Assembly: GCA_026398545.1 (NCBI GenBank)
Contig: JAPLSR010000146.1
Span: forward strand, 1-15,771
DNA from: Candidatus Sumerlaeota bacterium
GTDB taxonomy: Bacteria; Sumerlaeota; Sumerlaeia; MWCT01
Direction: 5' to 3'
DNA length: 15,771 nucleotides
The notes under the pieces were generated by a model. It searched no databases, was not told the origin of the DNA, and was given only the letters and a program-made list of their open reading frames with translations. A program made the position numbers and the translations under genes. Below, piece after piece: positions 7,534-13,741 of the stretch. The first letter of the stretch is position 1, and each line of letters starts with the position of its first letter.

Positions 7534-7712
7534 TGAAATAAAAAACGTCCTTTCTCACCAGGATATGATGAAAAAGCGAAAGGTTCGTATCAAACGGTTC
7601 AGAGGCACGCAAGGGAAATTTGCAATCATGGGGCGTGCGTTATTCTTTGAGACGCCCCCACGTCTTTAACAGGCTGGTTTATAGACGAATTACTTGAGGC
7701 AGGTGCGTCTTC
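7534..7712. other. Non-coding DNA upstream of rpsB
   Basis: No supported gene. The stretch should hold the promoter of the rpsB cluster, but I see no convincing -35/-10 pair; TTGATA near 7590 on the minus strand has no good -10 at 17 bp. An AGACG/CGTCT inverted repeat with a C-rich loop lies around 7650-7665 and may be a weak terminator or just a stem. The island repeat begins at 7713. Confidence 0.4.
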
Positions 7713-7801
7713 AACGCCAGCGATGGGCATTGCCGCCTATTAGCGAGCCACATCGACGCTCCCCGCAATTATATACATTTTTATAGGGGTCTGACCCTCA
7801 T
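7713..7801 (+). repeat. Island-boundary repeat, copy A (89 bp)
   Basis: Aligns without gaps to 8558-8646 with about 11 differences in 89 bp. Its right end has an AT-rich run, then TTTTTATAGGGG and GGGTCTGACCC, an 11-bp palindrome apart from its central base. The terminal CCTCA supplies, on the minus strand, the stop codon of the small protein gene at 7798-7959. It marks the left edge of the accessory island. Confidence 0.85.
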
Positions 7802-7959
7802 ATTTTCTGTTGCTGTCGTCGGAGCGGGCTTGCGGCGATCGCCAGACTCCGGTCGCGGAGCTTCTCCAGCAGTTTGATCTTTTCCGAAAAGGGAAGCGCG
7901 GCCAAACGCCGGCGCGCCTGCCGTTTGCTTTCCAATACTCGGCGAAGCCAATCGCTCAT
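7798..7959 (-). CDS. Small basic helical protein paired with nucleotidyltransferase
   Basis: A 53-residue product starting MSDWLRRVLESKRQARRRLA, strongly basic, with probably two amphipathic helices (about 3-20 and 24-42, including FSEKIKLLEKLRDRSLAIAA). The ATG at 7959 lies 3 bp after the TAG of the nucleotidyltransferase gene and behind GGGAGGG, so the two are almost certainly co-transcribed and translationally coupled. A longer frame over the same bases (7781-7999) overlaps the partner gene and shows no protein-like character, so I reject it. I do not recognise a named family. A role as the partner of the nucleotidyltransferase, in toxin-antitoxin fashion, is inference. Its stop codon lies in the last bases of repeat A. 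Confidence 0.7.
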   Translation of the reverse strand: MSDWLRRVLESKRQARRRLAALPFSEKIKLLEKLRDRSLAIAASPLRRQQQKI

Positions 7960-7962
7960 TGC

Positions 7963-8478
7963 CTACCCTCCCAGAAAAGTATCGCCGAACTTCTCCCATT
8001 TTTCAAGCAGACTGTGCCGGGTGAGAATCTGGTCCAGTTTATCGGCATCAAGGACGCCGCTTTCGACGAATTGCAGGATACGGCTGAAATCCTTGGCGCG
8101 GCCCGTCTTCAGCGCTATGGCGACCAGATGTTCGGCGGTCATCACGCGCGTGCGAATTCCTTCTACTTCGGTCTCGACGGCTTGCTCTATCGCTTCTTCG
8201 TCCAGCGCGTCGCTCGGAGGAAGGAATTGCACGGGCCATCCTTCGATGACGATGTGCTCCTTCTCGCTCTTGCAGCCCCGAGCGGTCAGGTACTCGTAAA
8301 GGGGCGCGAGCGTGACCAGCGAACTGCCTCCCGTCTTTGGCAGCGAAACGAAAACATCCACATCCAGCGTGGCCGAAGGTTCGAGGTAAAAAGTCGCTCC
8401 GACCGCTCCGCCGATCGCATATCTGCCGATGACTCCATCAGCCTCCATCTGATTGATGATTTCCAGGGTCGCTTTCAT
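7963..8478 (-). CDS. Nucleotidyltransferase-fold protein (AbiEii/MNT-like)
   Basis: A 171-residue protein with the Pol-beta-like nucleotidyltransferase signature: AIGGAVGATFYLEPSATLDV (21-40) followed by DVFV gives the GG motif and the D-V-D metal pair (Asp39, Asp41). The third strand, where a third acidic residue is usual, reads WPVQFLPP (81-88) without an obvious Asp. The helix AEHLVAIALKTGRAKDFSRI (115-134) is typical of AbiEii- and MNT-type stand-alone enzymes. Such proteins can transfer nucleotides to tRNA or partner proteins in toxin-antitoxin systems. The substrate here is unknown. GGAGGG lies about 12 bases before the ATG. The stop is followed 3 bp later by the small basic protein gene. 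The pair sits between two copies of the island repeat, which suggests mobility. Confidence 0.8.
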   Translation of the reverse strand: MKATLEIINQMEADGVIGRYAIGGAVGATFYLEPSATLDVDVFVSLPKTGGSSLVTLAPLYEYLTARGCKSEKEHIVIEGWPVQFLPPSDALDEEAIEQAVETEVEGIRTRVMTAEHLVAIALKTGRAKDFSRILQFVESGVLDADKLDQILTRHSLLEKWEKFGDTFLGG

Positions 8479-8524
8479 CTCGCTGCACTACCCTCCACAA
8501 TCAAAAAGTTACTCCGCCGTCGGT

Positions 8525-8548
8525 CAATACCCTCACCAATACCCTCAC
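8525..8548. repeat. 12-bp tandem duplication next to island repeat B
   Basis: CAATACCCTCAC occurs twice back to back (8525-8536, 8537-8548), 9 bp before repeat copy B. A second short duplication, CCTCATCTGTA, sits on its other side (8641-8662). Both could be scars of insertion or slippage at the boundary. Confidence 0.75.
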
Positions 8549-8557
8549 TGCCAAGAT

Positions 8558-8646
8558 AACGCCAGCAATGGGCATTATAGCTTATTAGCGAGCCGCATCG
8601 CTGCTCCCCGCAATTTTATATATTTTTATAGGGGTCTAACCCTCAT
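8558..8646 (+). repeat. Island-boundary repeat, copy B (89 bp)
   Basis: Direct repeat of copy A, same length and orientation, about 88 percent identical. Its palindrome reads GGGTCTAACCC, so one arm base has changed. It separates the nucleotidyltransferase operon from the membrane-protein operon. Confidence 0.85.
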
Positions 8647-8717
8647 CTGTACCTCATCTGTACTTCGCACACGGCATACCAACCGGGTCACGACCCGACC
8701 TGAACCCTATCCCCAGT

Positions 8718-9323
8718 TCACCTATCAATTTTGGTAGCGGTCACCCCTCCTCCGTCAATGCTTGTCCGAACCTCGTTTCCTTCACCAAATACTTGCGGAA
8801 GTTTCCTGTAAAAATCCACGCTAATCGTTTTTGCAACAAGCAAGATGAGGAGGACAGCGAGAACCACGTTCAGAAACAATTTAGCCCTTGCAGAGCAGGT
8901 GAAGTGGCTGACTTGAAGATACGTTACAAAGAGCGTCTGCCCTAGAAGGAAGAATATCGTTAGCCCGGCGGGCAGCGTAAAGGCGTTGCCCGGACGGAAT
9001 ATGATCATGTCCAGCGCCTTGGATTCCCACACCAACCCAATGTAGCCAATACCTGCCATATGCTGTTCCATCTGCCGGAGGTACATGGAAATGAGGCCCA
9101 TCTTGCCATTGATGGCAACCAGTTCGAAGAAAAGTACGAAGTAGACCGATGTAGACGCGAGCGCGAAACCGGAGCTTTGGCGAACTCGGGCAAGGTTAAA
9201 GACGTAAATGAGGACAAAGAAAGCTTCGATGGCCAGGACCAGTAGAAACAACCGCACCTCTAGGTTGAGTACCTGTTCCTTGCGTGCAGCGAATTCCTGA
9301 AGAAGCGCCTGTTGCATTTCCAT
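8718..9323 (-). CDS. Unrecognised four-TM membrane protein, second gene of pair
   Basis: 201 residues. A charged N-terminal helix (1-22, MEMQQALLQEFAARKEQVLN) leads into hydrophobic segments at about 24-43, 53-71, 117-137 and 147-166, with a soluble C-terminal tail of about 35 residues. The loop between TM2 and TM3 has a conserved-looking NGKMGLISMYLRQMEQHMAG (72-91) and then GLVWES, which could be an intracellular helix or active site. I do not recognise a family. The gene follows its partner (9337-10074) by 13 bp behind GGAGAG and so is in an operon with it. Both proteins share the plan of an N-terminal charged helix followed by membrane segments and may form a complex. No signal peptide cleavage site is evident. 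Confidence 0.75.
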   Translation of the reverse strand: MEMQQALLQEFAARKEQVLNLEVRLFLLVLAIEAFFVLIYVFNLARVRQSSGFALASTSVYFVLFFELVAINGKMGLISMYLRQMEQHMAGIGYIGLVWESKALDMIIFRPGNAFTLPAGLTIFFLLGQTLFVTYLQVSHFTCSARAKLFLNVVLAVLLILLVAKTISVDFYRKLPQVFGEGNEVRTSIDGGGVTATKIDR

Positions 9324-9336
9324 TGGTCGTTCTCTC

Positions 9337-10074
9337 CTATAGATGGTGGATAGCTGCGTAGTAACCGGAGACCAAGAACAAAGCTGTTAGGGCTAGGGCA
9401 AAACAGAAGACCACAAAGCGTTTTCTCGGTGAAAAAGACACGTGACCATCATGATAATGGCGACAGAAGATGAATAACCAGATCCCTTGGAAGAAGACAA
9501 ATCCATGAATAAGAGTCAAGATCACGACGGCTATATACCCAGGACCGGCATAACTTTCCAGGAAGCGAGGAACATTGACGAAGGTCAACGAACAAACAGA
9601 ACTAGCCAATACCAGGAATGCCCAAAGAGGTACAACGACGCCTCTGGTGTCATTCGCCATGCCTTTGATTTCGTTTCTCCAGTCATCAAAACCGAGAAAA
9701 TCTACTTCGTGAAGTTGGTTTTTATTACACCTTTCGTTTGACACCGCGTTTCCCGTCATTCCCAGCAATTCGCAGTCCAACTTAAGATGAATAAACTTGG
9801 CTATAGATATGCACCAGGAACTTTGCGACAAACCATGCAATAGGATACACGCATTAAGGAATATGAAAAGAAAAGCGAGCCACACGTAATGGTCGTCTTT
9901 GAGTCCTGCGGAAAGATCGAGTTTACCTGCGGCCCGAAGACCAATGGCAGCGTACGCGGCGCTGATATAAAGCACGACGGTACGATCCAGGCGTTTGTTG
10001 TAGTCCAGCAGTTCACTAAGGTAGCGCTGCTTTTCTTGAATAACAATTCTTAATCTAGCTTGCTCGTCAGCCAT
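9337..10074 (-). CDS. Unrecognised five-TM membrane protein, first gene of pair
   Basis: 245 residues from the ATG at 10074, chosen because GGGAGG lies six bases upstream; an in-frame ATG at 10104 has no such site. A charged, possibly coiled-coil helix (2-30, RLRIVIQEKQRYLSELLDYN) precedes hydrophobic segments near 32-49, 62-82, 146-168, 178-204 and 217-241. Between TM2 and TM3 is a loop of about 60 residues (86-145) with several Cys and acidic residues and the sequence EVDFLGFDDWRNEIKG (123-138). I recognise no family or catalytic motif. It forms an operon with the 201-residue membrane protein and lies between inward-facing copies B and C of the island repeat. A defence, stress or transport role is possible, but none is shown by the sequence. 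Confidence 0.75.
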   Translation of the reverse strand: MADEQARLRIVIQEKQRYLSELLDYNKRLDRTVVLYISAAYAAIGLRAAGKLDLSAGLKDDHYVWLAFLFIFLNACILLHGLSQSSWCISIAKFIHLKLDCELLGMTGNAVSNERCNKNQLHEVDFLGFDDWRNEIKGMANDTRGVVVPLWAFLVLASSVCSLTFVNVPRFLESYAGPGYIAVVILTLIHGFVFFQGIWLFIFCRHYHDGHVSFSPRKRFVVFCFALALTALFLVSGYYAAIHHL

Positions 10075-10106
10075 TTTGGCCTCCCGTGTATTTCGACGGA
10101 ACAATA

Positions 10107-10141
10107 GAGGGTCAGACCCCTATAAATATATATAAAAATTT
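10107..10141 (-). repeat. Island-boundary repeat, copy C (inverted, core only)
   Basis: GAGGGTCAGACCCCTATA followed by an AT-rich run is the reverse complement of the inner 35 bp of copies A and B. The outer 50 bp of those copies are absent. Its palindrome GGGTCAGACCC is intact. It closes the right side of the island, 33 bp upstream of the start of the first membrane-protein gene, so it may also overlap that operon's promoter region. Confidence 0.75.
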
Positions 10142-10333
10142 AAGTAAATACTGATGCTCCATAGTGTTACATCCCCTTCAACTCTTAGATAATAAACAAT
10201 ATGTTTTCTACTTTTGATTTGGCGGGAAGTCAACAACAACTCATACTATTTTCTCACCAGTAAAATATTTATAGGTTTTTTATTTATATTCATTTTCTTC
10301 CTTTCGGGATTTTCTTGCGGAGGACGCCGGCAA
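10142..10333. other. AT-rich non-coding DNA between island and tRNA
   Basis: About 190 bp, clearly more AT-rich than the surroundings, with no supported frame. It could hold the promoter of the membrane-protein operon; I see no strong -35/-10 pair. GATGCTCCATAG at 10152-10163 resembles a fragment of the 33-bp repeat. Confidence 0.4.
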
Positions 10334-10378
10334 GAATAAAAACCCCGCAAAGCCTTGATTTTGCAAGCTTGGCGGGGC
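10334..10378 (-). terminator. Intrinsic terminator of tRNA-Arg
   Basis: On the minus strand CCCCGCCAAGCTTG pairs with CAAGGCTTTGCGGGG (small mismatches) around a short A/T loop, then TTTTTATT. It starts 9 bp after the CCA end of the tRNA. The stem and T-tract are typical of factor-independent termination. It also insulates the island from transcripts of the kinase operon. Confidence 0.85.
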
Positions 10379-10386
10379 GTTATGTC

Positions 10387-10463
<77 letters not shown>

Positions 10464-10537
10464 ATTGCCATGTCATGTAAAAAACGTTTTTCATCTCCCT
10501 TTTAAGGACTCTACCTGTCAATGAAAAAGAATATTCT

Positions 10538-13195
10538 TCATGTCTGCACAGTATGGTCACGACTGGAATCCGATGCAGGATGTTCTTCCTCTGCCGTTTT
10601 TGATTCCTCCGGTTTCTTTTCCAATGGATGATATCCCCCCAATTCCTGCAGGACGGCATCAAGCGGAATCTTTAGCTCGGGAGCGCTCTGATAGCGGTTC
10701 TCAGGGCTCTTTGCCAGGCATTTCATTATGATTGCATTGACACTCTCAGGAATGGCGGGAGAGATTTCCCGCGGCGGGGTCGGCTCCACATTAATTTGCT
10801 GGTATGCGATGTCGCCGGAGATAAAGGGCGGCGAGCCAACAAGGAGTTCATATGTGATAATTCCCACGGAATAAATATCGGAGCGACCATCAATCTTTCC
10901 GCCCCGCACCTGCTCCGGCGACATGTAACGCGGCGTCCCAATCATGGAACCTGTTGGCGTGAAACTTGCCTCCTCAACGTGGACAATTCCGAAATCCGTA
11001 ATCTTCACCTCGTCATCTTTATCAATCATGATGTTATCCGGTTTGATATCCCGGTGAATGATGCCGTGATTATGGGCGCATTCAAGCGCTTCGCACAGCT
11101 GAGACATATATCTGAGTGACTGTACCACCTCTACTGTTGTGATGTCGAGGGATTCGGCAAATCTCTCCTCGATGATGTCACGCAAGGATGGTCCATCGAC
11201 AAAGCTCATGGTGATATAGCTCTGACCATAGACATTTGAGATATTGTAGTCATAGATTCTCACAATATTTTTGTGATTCAGGGTTGCGGCAATACGCGCC
11301 TCGCGGAAGAAGCGGTCGATAGCCTTGCCGCTGCCGGAGAGTCCCTCGCGCAGGATTTTCATGGCGACAGAACAGTTATTTTTAATATCGTAGATTTTGT
11401 GGACAACGCCCATACCTCCGCTTCCGATTTTGTCAATGTATTTGTATCTGCCAATGGCATGGTCGCCGATTAGTTCATGCATCTTGGGGTCGATAAAGAT
11501 GGATGCCCCCGCTCCTTCCAGACCCTGAATTTTCTCCTCCAGCGTCTTCATCAGGTTTGCCACATCCCCGTATTCCGGGTCGCGTTTGTGTATGAGACGG
11601 AGCGCCTCAGACGCCTCCTTTAACATGTTGCGCTCAAGGAGTTTTTTATAAAGATTATAAAGGTCTTTGAAGTCCGCAGGCAAGATTTCCCTCAGCATCA
11701 TGAAGCGGTCCAGCGCCAGTGCATATTCGCCGATATTCTCATAAACCCTCGCCAGACGCCGGTTTGCCGTGATGGTGAATTCGGGAAAGTTTGCCGCCTC
11801 CTGGTATTCACCGATTGCCTTGTCCGTTTCGCCCATGGACAGACACAGGTCCCCGTAAAGAAGCATAACATCAGGGAGTTGAGGGTTCACAGCGAGCTGC
11901 TGGTCATATATGTTGCGGAGCCTGATCTGGATTTCCCTGACGCCGGGGTAGATTTCAAGCGACCTTGAGAAGTAGGCGGCAGCCCTGTTCGGGTCTCCAT
12001 GTGAGGAGAAAAAGTCCCCGCAGAAAACAAAGTTTGCAAGGGATGGTTTTTCCATGGATTGCAATATCTGGTCAATGCGGATCATGACCCATTGCCAATC
12101 CTCATACCCGACTTTTAGAATCCCGATATATTTCTCGAGAGCGCTTTCCCATTTCTTATTCTTGAAATGCAACTCCCCCAGCCCGAGCTCGGTGTGAATC
12201 TTGAGCTCCTTATCCTCGCGCTCCTGCGCCTCCACAATGACGAGGTCGTGCGCATTGATGAACTGGAGAAGATAGACCGCCGTGTCTAACTCCCCATGAC
12301 GTTCCAGCCGCAGGGCGATTTCATTGATGAGCGCCTTATTTTCCATGTCAAGCGGGATGCGGGAGAGAAAATCAAACGCCTGGCGGTGGTCCTCCACATC
12401 CATCAAGTGGCGGGCTATCTTCTTGATAATTGAACAGTCCCCCAGCTCCTCTATGTTCAGTGGACGTGCAAGTTCAATCGCCTCGTTGGTTCTGTCGTTA
12501 CTCATGTAAAGATTGATAAGTTCAATCTTGTGGTCGGGGGAAACGTCCATATCCGATTCCACCGCCACAAGCGCCTCAAGATACTTGATGAGCCACACAA
12601 TGGATTCCTTATCCGCCACGCCATCCTTTATAAGACCCCGGTAGAATTCAGCCGCCTTCTCAGGCATCCCTGACTTGTCACAAAGGAAGGCGTAAAGGGA
12701 GAGGGCAACAGGCGGAAGCACATAAGAACGGTGGGCGATGGAGAAACTCTTCAGGATGATGGGATAATCTTCATACCCAAGCTGGATGGCGGTCTTGTAA
12801 GATGCCACCGCCGCTTCAGGATATTTCAGAAAGAGATTCACATCCCCCAGCGCCCTGTAAAGGTCTGCTGACTGGTCAAGCTGTGATTTGAGGGCATCTA
12901 ACCGGTTCCTGGTTTCCGTGAGGGCTTGAACATCAATGCCGGTGAGTTCGGAAATATTGTTCGCCAGATCTGCCGGTTGCTGGATGAGATAGCAGATGCT
13001 GAGGACGCGGTGAATTCTCAGATTTTCCGGAGCGAGGTCGGACAGGCGTTCAAGGAGACGAAGCGTCTTCAGCCCCAGCATGTCGCTCTTCAGATACATC
13101 TCCGCCAGACTCGTCAACATCTGGACATTGTCAGGATATTTCTCCAGTGATGTCTCAAGCGAGCGGATGGTTTTATTGAGGATATCGTCTTTCAT
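10538..13195 (-). CDS. Ser/Thr protein kinase (Hanks type) with large N-terminal TPR region
   Basis: 885 residues. Residues 1-560 are helical repeats of TPR type, for example GDPNRAAAYFSRSLEIYPG (400-418) and LPDVMLLYGDLCLSMGETDK (440-459). The kinase domain spans about 584-850: glycine loop GSGGMG (591-596), VAMK with Lys613, HRDIKPDN (714-721, catalytic Asp716), DFG (734-736), GTPRYMSPEQ (753-762) and DIYSVGIITYELL (773-785). All key residues are present, so it should be active. A charged tail ends the protein. There is no transmembrane segment, which differs from PknB-like receptors; the repeats probably bind partners or ligands in the cytoplasm. It is the last gene of the RsbU/STAS cluster, behind AAGGG and a histidine-kinase remnant. 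Its substrates could include the STAS protein, but that is inference. Confidence 0.93.
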   Translation of the reverse strand: MKDDILNKTIRSLETSLEKYPDNVQMLTSLAEMYLKSDMLGLKTLRLLERLSDLAPENLRIHRVLSICYLIQQPADLANNISELTGIDVQALTETRNRLDALKSQLDQSADLYRALGDVNLFLKYPEAAVASYKTAIQLGYEDYPIILKSFSIAHRSYVLPPVALSLYAFLCDKSGMPEKAAEFYRGLIKDGVADKESIVWLIKYLEALVAVESDMDVSPDHKIELINLYMSNDRTNEAIELARPLNIEELGDCSIIKKIARHLMDVEDHRQAFDFLSRIPLDMENKALINEIALRLERHGELDTAVYLLQFINAHDLVIVEAQEREDKELKIHTELGLGELHFKNKKWESALEKYIGILKVGYEDWQWVMIRIDQILQSMEKPSLANFVFCGDFFSSHGDPNRAAAYFSRSLEIYPGVREIQIRLRNIYDQQLAVNPQLPDVMLLYGDLCLSMGETDKAIGEYQEAANFPEFTITANRRLARVYENIGEYALALDRFMMLREILPADFKDLYNLYKKLLERNMLKEASEALRLIHKRDPEYGDVANLMKTLEEKIQGLEGAGASIFIDPKMHELIGDHAIGRYKYIDKIGSGGMGVVHKIYDIKNNCSVAMKILREGLSGSGKAIDRFFREARIAATLNHKNIVRIYDYNISNVYGQSYITMSFVDGPSLRDIIEERFAESLDITTVEVVQSLRYMSQLCEALECAHNHGIIHRDIKPDNIMIDKDDEVKITDFGIVHVEEASFTPTGSMIGTPRYMSPEQVRGGKIDGRSDIYSVGIITYELLVGSPPFISGDIAYQQINVEPTPPREISPAIPESVNAIIMKCLAKSPENRYQSAPELKIPLDAVLQELGGYHPLEKKPEESKTAEEEHPASDSSRDHTVQT

Positions 13196-13220
13196 GACCC
13201 TTATAATTATTCATCCCCTG

Positions 13221-13381
13221 TTATTTGGCAATGGGATAAAGAATGGTGAAGGTGCTACCCTTCCCCGGTGCGCTTTCGGCATGAATCTTGCCGCCTGTTG
13301 CCGATGAGAACTTAATATTGTCAGTAGAGACATAATTCAATAAAATTGTGGTAAAGTATATATACCAGACAAACAATCGTT
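13221..13381 (-). pseudogene. Remnant of a histidine-kinase ATPase domain
   Basis: In the gap between the STAS and kinase genes, a stop-free minus-strand frame ends at TAA 13221-13223. It closes with GGKIHAESAPGKGSTFTILY, then PIAK. That is the end of a HATPase_c domain of a sensor histidine kinase (GG-x-I-x-x-E-S-x-x-G-K-G-S-T-F). Just upstream the frame reads ILLNYVSTDNIKFSSAT, which looks like the N box (LLNxVSNAIKFS). The DxGxG and G-box region between them is missing, as is everything before. No ATG begins the frame. I read this as a gene eroded by internal deletion. It resembles a histidine kinase rather than RsbW. Confidence 0.75.
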
Positions 13382-13741
13382 TTAAGATGTCTGGAAATAA
13401 TTATTTATCTCATCCTCCGAATGGGCAACGTTGAAAATCTTTGTGAATCCCAGCAGGTCCAGAATCTTAAAAACCTTCTCGTTAGGTTGCAGGAGCACAA
13501 TATCGCCGGATTCCCGCCGGAGCTGCTGAGTAAGCGCCATCAGCGCCCCGATTCCCGCACTCGATATGTAATTCAATCCCTTGAGGTCAATAACCATCCG
13601 ATTCTGACCGCCCTGGATAATCTCCGCCATCCTCGCTTCAAATACGTTCACCGTATGTGCATCCAGAAAGCCAGCCAGCTCAATAATGCTGTAGTTCTTG
13701 TTCTGGTTCTCCACCTTGACATTAAGGCCGAATGATTTCAT
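13382..13741 (-). CDS. STAS-domain anti-sigma factor antagonist (RsbV/SpoIIAA-like)
   Basis: 119 residues, the normal length for a single STAS domain. Key parts: the opening strands (NYSIIELAGFLDAHTV, 16-31) and the phosphorylation region MVIDLKGLNYISSAGIGALM (49-68), where one of Ser60/Ser61 would be the phosphoserine. Such proteins sequester an anti-sigma kinase when unphosphorylated. Its ATG overlaps the TGA of the upstream phosphatase (ATGA at 13738-13741), so the PP2C phosphatase is its likely partner and dephosphorylates it. No RsbW kinase is nearby; the Ser/Thr kinase two positions down could phosphorylate it, though Hanks kinases are not the usual partner. Confidence 0.93.
   Translation of the reverse strand: MKSFGLNVKVENQNKNYSIIELAGFLDAHTVNVFEARMAEIIQGGQNRMVIDLKGLNYISSAGIGALMALTQQLRRESGDIVLLQPNEKVFKILDLLGFTKIFNVAHSEDEINNYFQTS

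Noticed and set aside
7781..7999. A 72-codon minus-strand frame overlapping the nucleotidyltransferase end
   Set aside because: The 53-codon frame at 7798-7959 has the right RBS, spacing and helical character; the longer one overlaps the partner gene and looks random.
7810..8559. A 249-codon plus-strand open frame across the nucleotidyltransferase cassette
   Set aside because: It lies antisense to the nucleotidyltransferase, whose GG and D-V-D motifs and RBS are clear; the plus-strand product has no protein-like features.
13221..13381. RsbW-type anti-sigma kinase fragment
   Set aside because: The GG-x-I-x-x-E-S-x-x-G-K-G-S-T-F ending is that of sensor histidine kinases, not RsbW/SpoIIAB.
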